A program made the translations under genes and the position numbers. The notes under the pieces are model-generated. The model was not told where the DNA came from. It searched no databases and saw only the letters and a program-made list of their open reading frames with translations. From Sphingomonas taxi (GTDB taxonomy: Bacteria; Pseudomonadota; Alphaproteobacteria; Sphingomonadales; Sphingomonadaceae), in contig QFQI01000005.1 of assembly GCA_003243195.1 (NCBI GenBank), positions 197,951 to 261,950 on the forward strand: a stretch of 64,000 nt of DNA, in the 5' to 3' direction. Shown one piece after another: positions 43,375-51,669 of this stretch (positions are counted from its first letter, which is position 1; each line of letters begins with the position of its first letter).

Positions 43375-45100
43375 GGCTCCGTTCCAGCATCAGCAGCCGC
43401 CACAGCATCACGCCGTGATCGGCCTGCCCGCCGCGATGCGCGTCCGCCAGTTGCGCGATCCGGTCGCGATCTAACCAGCCGAGTTCATCGAACAGCCGCG
43501 AGCGCGCCAGTTGCCCCACATCGTCGGCAAGCGGCCCGCGCAACCACAGCGAGACCGGCACCGGCGGCTCGGGCGCGGCGGGCATCGCGGGCAGATACCG
43601 CGACAGCGCCGCGCCGATCGGCGATGCGGCACCGGCACGCACCGCGCGCGGCAGGCCGGCGGCGAAGGCGACCAGGCGATGATCCGCCAGCGGCGCGCGC
43701 CACTCCACCCCCGCCACCATCCCCGCGCGATCGGCGAGCGTCAGATCGTGCGCGGGCAGCGCCACCGCCAGATCGGCATGGTGCGCCGCGTCGAGCGGAT
43801 CGCCGGCCGGGACCGCGCGCATCGCCGCGCCATAGCGCTCCCGCGGCCGATGATCGCCCAGCACCCGCCGCCCGTGCGCGCTGAACAGCGCCGGGTGCAG
43901 CACGCCGGCCGCCCGCGCATGGTCGTGCGCCGGCTCGCCCAGCAGCGTGCGCGCGATTCCGGGAAGCCATGGCATCCGCCGCCACCGCTCCCGCATCGCG
44001 AAGCCACGGTAACGCGCTGCGCCGTTCAGCAGCCGCGCCGCGCCGCTGCCCGCCAGCATCACCGCCCCATGCTCGCGCACGAGGCGCGCCGCCGCCATCG
44101 CGGTGAGCGCCGCCGGATCGCCGAACGGTTCGTCGAACGCCGCGACCAGCGCCGGGACCGCCGCGCGCAGTTCGTCGTTCGCGACGCCGCGGCCCAGATG
44201 CGCGGTGGCGAAGCGCCGCGCCACCGCCGCCGCGTGATCGGGCGCGGTGACGCTTACCGTCCGTACCGCCTTGCCGCTGCTTTCCGCCAGCAGCGCGACG
44301 ATCGCGGCATCCGCGACATCGGCGGACAGCAGCGCCGTGGGCGTCGTATCGCGTGCCGCCTCCGCGATCGTGGTGCGCATGTGCCCCAGCAGGTCGTCGG
44401 CGCGTGCCGCGCCGTCGCCGCGCATCTGCCACCAGCGGCGCGGCGGGCGCGACACGCCGCCGCGCTCGATCAGCAGGAAATGCGCCGCCGGCAGCTTGCA
44501 CACCCCCGCCATGACGCAGGCGTCGTCGGGCACGAAGCCCAGCGCCAGGAAGTCGTCGACGGCGCGCGCGTCCGGCGCGCGGCGCAGCAGCGGATGCGCC
44601 AGCAACCCCTTCAGCTCCGACGCGAACGCCAGCGCGCCGTCCGCCAGCGTGACATAATGCAGCGGCTTCGCGCCGATCCGGTCACGCGCGAGGAACAGCG
44701 TCTGCGTCGCCGCATCATGAACCGCGAACGCGAACGCCCCCTCCAGCCGGGCGAGCAGCGACGGCCCCCAGGCGGCGAACCCCTGCAACAGCATCTCGGC
44801 ATCGCCCTCGCCACGAACGTCGTGGCCGGCCGCGCGCAATTCGGCGCGCAGCGCGCGGTGGTTCAGGATCGTGCCATCGAGCACCAGCGCGTAGCGCAGG
44901 TCGGCGGTGGCGACCGGCTGCGCCGCGCCCGTCCCGCCCAACACCGCCAGCCGGCGGTGCGCGAACCCGACGCCCGGCGCGGTCCACTCCCCCGCCCCGT
45001 CCGGGCCGCGATGCGCCATCGCCGCCGCCATCGCGCGTAGGCGAGCGGGATCGACCGGCTTCGGGGTGGCGGGATGGAACAGCCCGGCGATCGCCCCCAT
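43355..45100 (-). CDS. Asparagine synthetase B-like protein, both active sites degenerate
   Basis: A 581-residue homologue of glutamine-dependent asparagine synthetase. The layout is kept: N-terminal glutaminase-like domain (RGPDGAGEW, FAFAVHDAATQTLFLARDRI) and C-terminal synthetase domain (AAFDEPFGDPAAL, LADHRLVAFA). Key residues are lost: the N-terminus is MGAIAG where the family has the catalytic Cys2 in MCGIAG; the ATP-binding SGGxDS is LLSADVADAA; and the SGDGGDELFGGY loop reads AGSGAARLLNGAARY. It is probably a pseudoenzyme or has another role. It follows the LacI gene by 103 bp on the same strand. Confidence 0.85.
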   Translation of the reverse strand: MGAIAGLFHPATPKPVDPARLRAMAAAMAHRGPDGAGEWTAPGVGFAHRRLAVLGGTGAAQPVATADLRYALVLDGTILNHRALRAELRAAGHDVRGEGDAEMLLQGFAAWGPSLLARLEGAFAFAVHDAATQTLFLARDRIGAKPLHYVTLADGALAFASELKGLLAHPLLRRAPDARAVDDFLALGFVPDDACVMAGVCKLPAAHFLLIERGGVSRPPRRWWQMRGDGAARADDLLGHMRTTIAEAARDTTPTALLSADVADAAIVALLAESSGKAVRTVSVTAPDHAAAVARRFATAHLGRGVANDELRAAVPALVAAFDEPFGDPAALTAMAAARLVREHGAVMLAGSGAARLLNGAARYRGFAMRERWRRMPWLPGIARTLLGEPAHDHARAAGVLHPALFSAHGRRVLGDHRPRERYGAAMRAVPAGDPLDAAHHADLAVALPAHDLTLADRAGMVAGVEWRAPLADHRLVAFAAGLPRAVRAGAASPIGAALSRYLPAMPAAPEPPVPVSLWLRGPLADDVGQLARSRLFDELGWLDRDRIAQLADAHRGGQADHGVMLWRLLMLERSLSRLFG

Positions 45101-45203
45101 GTCAGCGCGCTCCCACCGCCGCCGTCACATCATCCCGCCACTTCACCCGCCGTCACCTCCGCGCCCGCTTGCCAGCGGCGGGCGCTACCATGCGGCGCGG
45201 CGA

Positions 45204-46274
45204 TCAGCGACCCCGTACGTCCGGGCGGCGGCGCGGCGCGGCGTCGGAACGGCGCCGGATCAGCGTATAATCCAGCACCACCTTTCGCGCGTCCGCCCGC
45301 ACCCCGTCGCGCCGGTCGGTCAGCATCCCCGCGAGCAGGTTCACCGCCGCGCGGCTCATGTCCGCGATCGGTTGATGGATGGTGGTCAGTTCGGGCCAGA
45401 TCGTGGTCGCCAGCGTGCTGTCGTCGAAGCCGCACACCGTGAGGTCGCCGGGCACGTCCAGCCCGCGGGGGTGCGCCACCGCGACGGTGGCCGCCGCCAT
45501 GTCGTCGTTGCTGGCGAAGATCGCGGACGGCGGGTCGGGGAGGTCGAGCAGTTCCTCCGCCGCATCCAGCCCGGAGCGATAGGTGAACAGGCCACGCGCG
45601 ATCAGCGCATCGTCGGGCACGTAGCCGTGCTCGGCCATCGCCGCGCGATAGCCGGCGAGCCGATCGCCACTGGCGGCCAGATTGGCGTTGCCGGTGATGA
45701 AGCCAATCCGCTGGTGCCCCAGCGCGATCAGATGCGCGGTCATCGCCCGCGCCGCGGCGCGATCGTCGATCGCCACCGCGCCGACACGCGGCGGCGGCGC
45801 GTTGGTGGCGACCGCGACGGTTGGAACGCCGGCGGCGAGCAGCGCGTCGAGCACGATCGGCGAATCGCACAGCGGTGGCGGCAGGATGATGCCGTCGATC
45901 CCGCTGCGGATCAGCCGCTCCGCTACCTCGCGTTCGTGGTCGCCCAGGTCGCATTTCTGCACCACGAGCTGGATGTCCGAACGGCCTGCCTGATCCAGGC
46001 TGCCGAGCAGGAAGGCGCTCAGATACGCTTCGCTGGGATTGCTGAACAACAGCCCGAAGCGCGCCTGCACCGCTCCGGCCAGTCGTCGCGCCGCCGGATT
46101 GGGCGCATAATCGAGCTGCCGGATCGCGGCGTTCACCGCGTCGCGCGTGTCGGGGCGGACGTTGTTCTCGGCATTGATGACCCGCGACACGGTCATCGGC
46201 GATACGCCGGCCAGCCGCGCCACGTCCGCGATCGTCGGCGCGCCGGTCTGCCGCTTGCGTTTCTCCCCCGTCAT
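45204..46274 (-). CDS. LacI-family transcriptional regulator
   Basis: A 356-residue repressor. The N-terminal helix-turn-helix is TIADVARLAGVSPMTVSRVI with hinge helix NPAARRLAGA; the periplasmic-binding-like effector domain has GIDGIILPPP, VAIDDRAAARAMTAHLIALGH and FASNDDMAAA. The last 20 residues are basic. It is divergent from the GH3 gene across 114 bp and probably controls it in response to a sugar. The ATG at 46274 is chosen; no strong ribosome-binding site is visible. Confidence 0.9.
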   Translation of the reverse strand: MTGEKRKRQTGAPTIADVARLAGVSPMTVSRVINAENNVRPDTRDAVNAAIRQLDYAPNPAARRLAGAVQARFGLLFSNPSEAYLSAFLLGSLDQAGRSDIQLVVQKCDLGDHEREVAERLIRSGIDGIILPPPLCDSPIVLDALLAAGVPTVAVATNAPPPRVGAVAIDDRAAARAMTAHLIALGHQRIGFITGNANLAASGDRLAGYRAAMAEHGYVPDDALIARGLFTYRSGLDAAEELLDLPDPPSAIFASNDDMAAATVAVAHPRGLDVPGDLTVCGFDDSTLATTIWPELTTIHQPIADMSRAAVNLLAGMLTDRRDGVRADARKVVLDYTLIRRRSDAAPRRRPDVRGR

Positions 46275-46329
46275 GATGCCGATGATTAGCAGGTGATCGC
46301 CCGCCGGGAAGCCTTCAGCGCGAAAATGC

Positions 46330-46343
46330 TGATAGCGTTCCCA
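46330..46343. promoter_or_regulatory. Candidate LacI-type operator
   Basis: TGATAGCGTTCCCA is an imperfect palindrome with a central CG and the outer TG/CA expected of LacI-family operators (TG..A.CG.T..CA). It lies in the shared region between the LacI gene and GH3. Only 4 of 7 half-site positions are symmetric, so this is a weak proposal. Confidence 0.25.
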
Positions 46344-46388
46344 TATCCCGCGCCGTACGATGCGGGCACAAAGTGGGAGGGGATGGCG

Positions 46389-48788
46389 ATGAAGCGTTGG
46401 GCTCGTGTGGCGCTGGCGGGATGGTGGTGCGCGACGGCGGCGATCGCCGCGGCGCAGGTGGCGCATCCGGATCGCTGGCCGGCAGCGAAGAGCCCCGCGC
46501 TGATCGACGCCGGCACCGAGGCGAAGGTCACCGCTCTGATGAAGCGCCTGACGCTGGAGGAGAAGATCGGCCAGATGATCCAGGCGGACATCGGCGCGAT
46601 CACGCCGGAGGACCTGCGCCGCTATCCGCTCGGTTCGATCCTGGCGGGCGGCAGTTCGCCGCCGCTCGGCAGCCCGGATCGCTCGCCGGTCGCGCCCTGG
46701 ATCGCGACCTCGCGCGCGTTCAACGCGGTGGCGACCGAGCGGCGCCCCGGCCATACGCCGATCCCGCTGATGTTCGGCGTCGACGCGGTGCACGGCAACA
46801 ACAATGTCGTCGGCGCGACGCTGTTTCCGCACAACAGCGCGCTGGGCGCGGCGCACGACCCCGCACTGATCCGCCGCATCGGCGCGGCGACCGCCGCCGA
46901 AACGGCCGCGGCGGGGATCGACTGGGCGTTCGGCCCGACGCTGGCGGTGCCGCAGGACGATCGCTGGGGCCGCGCGTACGAGGGCTATTCGGAGGATCCC
47001 ACGCTAGTTGCCTCCTACGCCGGCGCGATGATCGAGGGGTTGCAGGGCGCACCGGGGCAATGGGGGATCCAGCGCGGTCATGTCGCGGCCAGCGCCAAGC
47101 ACTTCCTGGGCGACGGCGGCACGCACGACGGCATCGACCAGGGGGACACGCAGGTGGACGAGGACACGCTGGTGCGCATCCACAGCGCGGGCTACCCACC
47201 CGCGATCAGGGCCGGCGCGATGACCGTCATGGCCAGCTTTTCGAGCTGGAACGGCGCGAAGATGCACGGCAACCGTTCGCTGCTGACCGACGTGTTGAAG
47301 GGGCGGATGGGCTTCGACGGCTTCGTGGTCGGCGACTGGAACGGCCATGGCCAGATCCCCGGCTGCACCAACACGGATTGCCCGGCGACGTTCAACGCCG
47401 GGCTGGACATGGCGATGGCGCCGGACAGTTGGAAGGGGCTGTTCGATTCGACGCTGGCGGCGGCGAAATCGGGTACGATCCCGATGGCACGCATCGACGA
47501 CGCGGTGCGCCGCATCCTGCGCGTCAAGATGAAGCTGGGGCTGTTCGACGCTGCCCGCCCCTATGAGGCGCGCAGCAACGAGATCGGCTCCGCCGCACAC
47601 CGGGCGGTGGCGCGCGAGGCGGTCGCCAAGAGCCTGGTGCTGCTGAAGAACAACAACAATGTGCTGCCAGTGAAGCCCGGCGCGCGCATCCTGGTGGCCG
47701 GCGAGGCCGCCGACCAGATCGCGCGCCAGGCGGGCGGCTGGACGCTGTCGTGGCAGGGTGACGGCAACAGCAATGCCGATTTCCCGGGCGCCACCTCGAT
47801 CTACGCCGGCATCGCCGCCGCGGCGACGGCAAGCGGCGGATCCGCGACGCTGTCGGTGGACGGCAGTTTCGGCCAGAAGCCCGACGTGGCGATCGTGGTC
47901 TTCGGCGAGCAGCCCTATGCCGAGATGCGCGGCGACGTGCGGACGCTGGAGTTCGAGGCCGGCGACAAGCAGGCGCTGGCGCTGCTGAAGAAGCTGAAGG
48001 CGGCGGGCATTCCGACCGTTTCGGTGTTCCTGTCGGGTCGCCCCCTGTGGGTGAACCCGGAGCTGAACCAGTCCGATGCGTTCGTCGCGGCGTGGTTTCC
48101 GGGATCGGAGGGGGCTGGTGTCGCCGACGTGCTGATCGGCGGCAAGCGCGACTTCACGGGCCGGCTGTCGTTCAGTTGGCCGAAGACCGCCGGGCAGTTC
48201 GCGCTCAATCGCGGCGCGCCCGGCTACGATCCGCTGTTCCCGCTGGGCTACGGACTCAGCTATGCGCGCGGCGGGGCGGTGCCGACGCTGGACGAGGTGC
48301 CGGGCGTGGACGCCAGCCTTGCCAACACCACGCTGTTCTTCGCACGCGGCCGCGTGCCGGCGCCGTTCGCGCTGTCGCTGACGCCGGGCGTGACGAGCGC
48401 GCCCGTCGACAGCGCCACCGCGCAGGAAGGCGCGGTGCGGCTGACATGGAGCGCGGCGGGCATCGCGCGCATCGCCGGCCCGCCGCTGATGCTGGAGCGC
48501 GAAACCAACGCCGACCTCAACCTGCAGATCAGTTACCGGATCGACACGCCCGCCGCCGCGCCGGTGACGCTGGCGGTCGGCGAGGGGAAGGTCGACGTGG
48601 CCGACGCGCTCGATCGCGGCGCGGGATGGCATGTGCTGCGCGTCCCGCTGAAATGCTTCCGCGCGCATGGCGCAAACATGCAGGCGGTGGCCGCGCCGTT
48701 CGCGCTGAGCGCCGGCGCGCCGTTCGCGATCGCGATCTCCGACATCCGCCTCGCCACCGATCCGACCGGTGCGGTGTGCCCGAAGTGA
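46389..48788 (+). CDS. Glycoside hydrolase family 3 beta-glucosidase, exported
   Basis: A 799-residue GH3 enzyme. A signal peptide (RVALAGWWCATAAIAAAQ) is followed by the barrel domain: LTLEEKIGQMIQAD, FGVDAVHGNNNV, RGHVAASAKHFLGDGGT, and the nucleophile D316 in FVVGDWNGHG. The second domain runs from SLVLLKNNNNVLPVKP; GYGLSY ends it. A C-terminal beta domain (about 640-799) resembles that of ExoP-type exo-1,4-beta-glucosidases. The start at 46389 has GGAGG 8 bases ahead; ATG 46383 is too close to it. It is coupled to the esterase at 48785 by GTGA. Confidence 0.92.
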   Translation: MKRWARVALAGWWCATAAIAAAQVAHPDRWPAAKSPALIDAGTEAKVTALMKRLTLEEKIGQMIQADIGAITPEDLRRYPLGSILAGGSSPPLGSPDRSPVAPWIATSRAFNAVATERRPGHTPIPLMFGVDAVHGNNNVVGATLFPHNSALGAAHDPALIRRIGAATAAETAAAGIDWAFGPTLAVPQDDRWGRAYEGYSEDPTLVASYAGAMIEGLQGAPGQWGIQRGHVAASAKHFLGDGGTHDGIDQGDTQVDEDTLVRIHSAGYPPAIRAGAMTVMASFSSWNGAKMHGNRSLLTDVLKGRMGFDGFVVGDWNGHGQIPGCTNTDCPATFNAGLDMAMAPDSWKGLFDSTLAAAKSGTIPMARIDDAVRRILRVKMKLGLFDAARPYEARSNEIGSAAHRAVAREAVAKSLVLLKNNNNVLPVKPGARILVAGEAADQIARQAGGWTLSWQGDGNSNADFPGATSIYAGIAAAATASGGSATLSVDGSFGQKPDVAIVVFGEQPYAEMRGDVRTLEFEAGDKQALALLKKLKAAGIPTVSVFLSGRPLWVNPELNQSDAFVAAWFPGSEGAGVADVLIGGKRDFTGRLSFSWPKTAGQFALNRGAPGYDPLFPLGYGLSYARGGAVPTLDEVPGVDASLANTTLFFARGRVPAPFALSLTPGVTSAPVDSATAQEGAVRLTWSAAGIARIAGPPLMLERETNADLNLQISYRIDTPAAAPVTLAVGEGKVDVADALDRGAGWHVLRVPLKCFRAHGANMQAVAAPFALSAGAPFAIAISDIRLATDPTGAVCPK

Positions 48789-49750
48789 CCGCACAGCCGA
48801 CCCGCCGCGCGCTGCTGGGCGCGCTCGCCACCGCGCCGGTGGTCGCCGCGTTCGCCGATGCGCAAACCCCGGCCGACACGATCGCCTTGTGGCCCGGGTC
48901 GCCGCCGGGCGCGCCGGCGCGCCTGCCGGTCGCGAAGACCGAGCAACGCGCGAAGATGCCCGGCGTCGACGATCGCTGGCTGACCGGCATCGCCGCCCCG
49001 ACGCTGACGGTGCGGCGGCCCGCGCAACCGAACGGCGCGGCGCTGCTGCTGGTGCCCGGCGGCGGTTACGGCTTCCTGGCGTGGGACAATGAGGGCGAGG
49101 AACAGGCGCGCTGGCTGACGGCGCGCGGCGTGACCTGCTTCATCCTGCGCTATCGCCTGCCCGGCGAAGGCTGGGCCGCCCGTTCGCTGGTGCCGCTTCA
49201 GGATGCGCAACGCGCGGTGCGGCTGATCCGCGCCCGCGCCGCCGACCATGGCGTCGATCCCGGTCGCGTGGCGGTGCTGGGTTTCTCGGCCGGCGGGCAT
49301 CTGGCCGGCAGCCTCGCCACCCGCCATGCCGAACCCACCTATACGCCGGTCGACGCCGCCGATCACCTGTCCGCGCGTCCCGACCTGGCGGGGCTGGTCT
49401 ATCCCGTCGTGTCGCTCTCGGAACCGTTCACGCATGCCGGCTCGCGCGACAATCTGCTCGGCACGCCGTCCGACGACAGCGCGCGGCGCCACGCGTCGGT
49501 CGAGCGAGGCGTCGACGCGCAGACACCCCCGGTGTTCCTGGCGCATGCCAGCGACGACGATCTGGTGCCGATCGCCAACAGCCTGGCGCTCTATCAGGCG
49601 CTGCTCGCCGCCGGACGTCCTGCGGAGTTGCACGCCTTCGACAAGGGCGGCCACGGCTTCGGCGTCCGCCTGCCAGGAACGACGCCAGCATCGGCATGGC
49701 CGCAACTCTTCGCGGCCTATGCGACACGCTGCGGAGTGTTTCCGGCCTAG
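48785..49750 (+). CDS. Tat-exported alpha/beta hydrolase (esterase), copy 2
   Basis: A 321-residue esterase-like protein. The GTG start overlaps the GH3 stop and yields a Tat signal (PTRRALLGALATAPVVAAF). Motifs: LLLVPGGGYGFLAWDNEG, FILRYRLPGEGW, nucleophile elbow GFSAGGHLAGS, Asp in AHASDDDLVP, His in KGGHGFG. Blocks VPLQDAQRAVRLIRARA and PGEGW are nearly the same as in copy 1 at 42424, so the two are paralogues. Probably removes acetyl or other esters from polysaccharides cut by the GH3. Confidence 0.87.
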   Translation: MTAQPTRRALLGALATAPVVAAFADAQTPADTIALWPGSPPGAPARLPVAKTEQRAKMPGVDDRWLTGIAAPTLTVRRPAQPNGAALLLVPGGGYGFLAWDNEGEEQARWLTARGVTCFILRYRLPGEGWAARSLVPLQDAQRAVRLIRARAADHGVDPGRVAVLGFSAGGHLAGSLATRHAEPTYTPVDAADHLSARPDLAGLVYPVVSLSEPFTHAGSRDNLLGTPSDDSARRHASVERGVDAQTPPVFLAHASDDDLVPIANSLALYQALLAAGRPAELHAFDKGGHGFGVRLPGTTPASAWPQLFAAYATRCGVFPA

Positions 49751-49759
49751 CGCGGCCCG

Positions 49760-50345
49760 ACGTGCGGCGTCATGCGATCATGGCGGCGGCGCCGCGGAGT
49801 GGATGGTTCGGCGATCATGGCGGATTGCGAACCGCCGGACGTGTTTGGGGCGGCCAAGGCATCGTCCGATACGGGTGCGCCGCCTGTGCGTGGTCGCTTT
49901 TGGGAGACGGCGACCTTGCGCCGGCTTGAGAGATCACGGCTCCAGACGCCCATCTAGGCGGCGATGACCCGTAAGGCATCGCCGTTCCCGGCGGTGGCGG
50001 CGCAAACGGCATTGCCCGTCTGGCCATGAGGCAGTGCGTCAGCCCCGGCGGCAGTAATGATGAAGCGCCGCGGCCGACGGAGAACCCTACGAACCCTGGT
50101 GGTCATCCCGGCTGGGAAACGCACCAGCGCCCTACCCCTGACCGGAACTTCGACACGCGTCGGATGCGGCCCGCTCGTGGAGCGGACGATGATGCCGTCG
50201 ATCATCACACTTTGAGGGCAGCGCCCCGGAGACACGCTCCGCTACGCAAACGTGGCACCAGCGCCTGAACGGCGATGCGCCTTTGCAGGCCGTCGAAGGT
50301 AGCATGGACTTCCGGGCGGCACTTCGACACCGCGCTACCGTCCCG
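49760..50345 (-). pseudogene. Decayed IS5-family transposase remnant
   Basis: No intact gene lies here, but minus-strand translation gives fragments in order of an IS5-type DDE transposase: ATFDGLQRRI near 50290, VMIDGIIVR then GMTTRV and RFIIT (about 50215-50070, the first Asp region and the SRGGLTTKIH-like block), then after a frameshift and stops RTRIGRCLGRPKHVRRFAIR and HDRRTIH (about 49870-49790), matching the RNRIERxFxRLKxxRRxATRYD block near the C-terminus. At least two frame changes and several stops show long decay. Upstream sequence to 50460 may hold the N-terminal part. Terminal repeats were not found. Confidence 0.6.
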
Positions 50346-50460
50346 GCGCGGACGGGTCAGGGTTCCACATCCTGACCACCGCGCGTCGTTCAGTGGCGGC
50401 GGCGACCCACATCGGCACGTCCGTGCAGATCACCGCCATCGCGTCACCCGGCGCGCGAGG

Positions 50461-51570
50461 TCACGCGGTCGCCGGCTGCTTGCCTCCGATCACCTTCAGC
50501 AGATCGTCGAACGACTTGGAGAAGCTCGCGACACCTTCGTCGACCAGCGTCTTCGTCACGCCGTCCAGATCCAGCCCCAGCCGCTTCGCCTCGGCCAGCA
50601 CGTGCCGCGCGCCGTCCACGTCGGCAGTCAGCGTCTGCGCCACCGTGCCATGGTCGCGGAACGCATCCATCGTCTTGGGCGGCATGGTGTTCACCGTGTC
50701 CGGGCCGATCAGCGCATCGACGTACAGGGTGTCGGGATAGTCGGGATTCTTGGTGCCCGTCGATGCCCACAGCAACCGCTGCGGCTGCGCGCCCTTGGCG
50801 GCCAGCTTCTGCCAGCGCTCCGAGGCGACGAACTCCTGATACCAGGCGTAGGCGAGCTTGGCGTTGGCGATCGCCACCTTGCCCTTCAGCGGCCTGGCCT
50901 CCTCACCGCCCGTGCCGGCGTCGATCGCATCGTCGATCTTGCTGTCGATGCGGCTGACGAAGAAGCTCGCCACGCTCGCGATCCGCGCGATGTCCAAGCC
51001 CTTCGACACGCGCTCCTCCAGCCCTTCGGCATAAGCCAGCGCGACCTGCTTGTACGCCTCGATCCCGAACAGCAGCGTCACGTTGACGTTGATGCCCTTG
51101 GCGATCGTGTCGCGGATCGCGCGGACGCCGTCGTCGGTGCCGGGAATCTTGATCATCAGGTTCGGCCGGTCGACCGCATCCCACAACCGCGCCGCCTCCT
51201 CGGCGGTTTCCGGTCCCTTCAGCGCCAGATACGGCGACACTTCCAGGCTGACATAGCCGTCCTTCGCATCCAGCCGCTCGTAGACCGGGAGCAGCGTGTC
51301 GCATGCCGCCTGGATGTCCTTCACCGCCTGCGCTTCGTAGCGTGCCATCGGCTCGGCGCCCGGATGCGCGCGGTCGAATTCGGCGAAACCGGAATCATAG
51401 GCGTCGCCCGCGCCCATCGCCTTTTCGAAGATCGTCGGGTTGGACGTGACGCCGGTCAGCCCGTCGGTATCGACCAGCTTCTTCAGGCCACCTTGTTCCA
51501 GGAACTTGCGGTCCACGAAGTCCAGCCACACCGCGGTGCCGGCCTGCGACAATTGCTGCAACTTGCTCAT
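50461..51570 (-). CDS. tal: Transaldolase
   Basis: A 369-residue transaldolase of the non-oxidative pentose phosphate pathway, moving a dihydroxyacetone unit from sedoheptulose 7-phosphate to glyceraldehyde 3-phosphate. Motifs: GVTSNPTIFEKAM, VSLEVSPYLA, the Schiff-base Lys in NLMIKIPGTDDG near residue 145, INVNVTLLFG and LLWASTGTKNP. The length fits the longer bacterial type (TalB-like proteins fused or extended, about 370). It follows tkt by 99 bp on the same strand with a GC hairpin near 51642-51663 between them. Confidence 0.93.
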   Translation of the reverse strand: MSKLQQLSQAGTAVWLDFVDRKFLEQGGLKKLVDTDGLTGVTSNPTIFEKAMGAGDAYDSGFAEFDRAHPGAEPMARYEAQAVKDIQAACDTLLPVYERLDAKDGYVSLEVSPYLALKGPETAEEAARLWDAVDRPNLMIKIPGTDDGVRAIRDTIAKGINVNVTLLFGIEAYKQVALAYAEGLEERVSKGLDIARIASVASFFVSRIDSKIDDAIDAGTGGEEARPLKGKVAIANAKLAYAWYQEFVASERWQKLAAKGAQPQRLLWASTGTKNPDYPDTLYVDALIGPDTVNTMPPKTMDAFRDHGTVAQTLTADVDGARHVLAEAKRLGLDLDGVTKTLVDEGVASFSKSFDDLLKVIGGKQPATA

Positions 51571-51669
51571 ACCCGATCTCCGATCCCGTCGCCCCGCATC
51601 GGCGGGTGCATGTCTCTCGCTTGCCTGACGATATAGGTAGCGCCCCCCGCATCCGCAGGGGGCCGCGGC

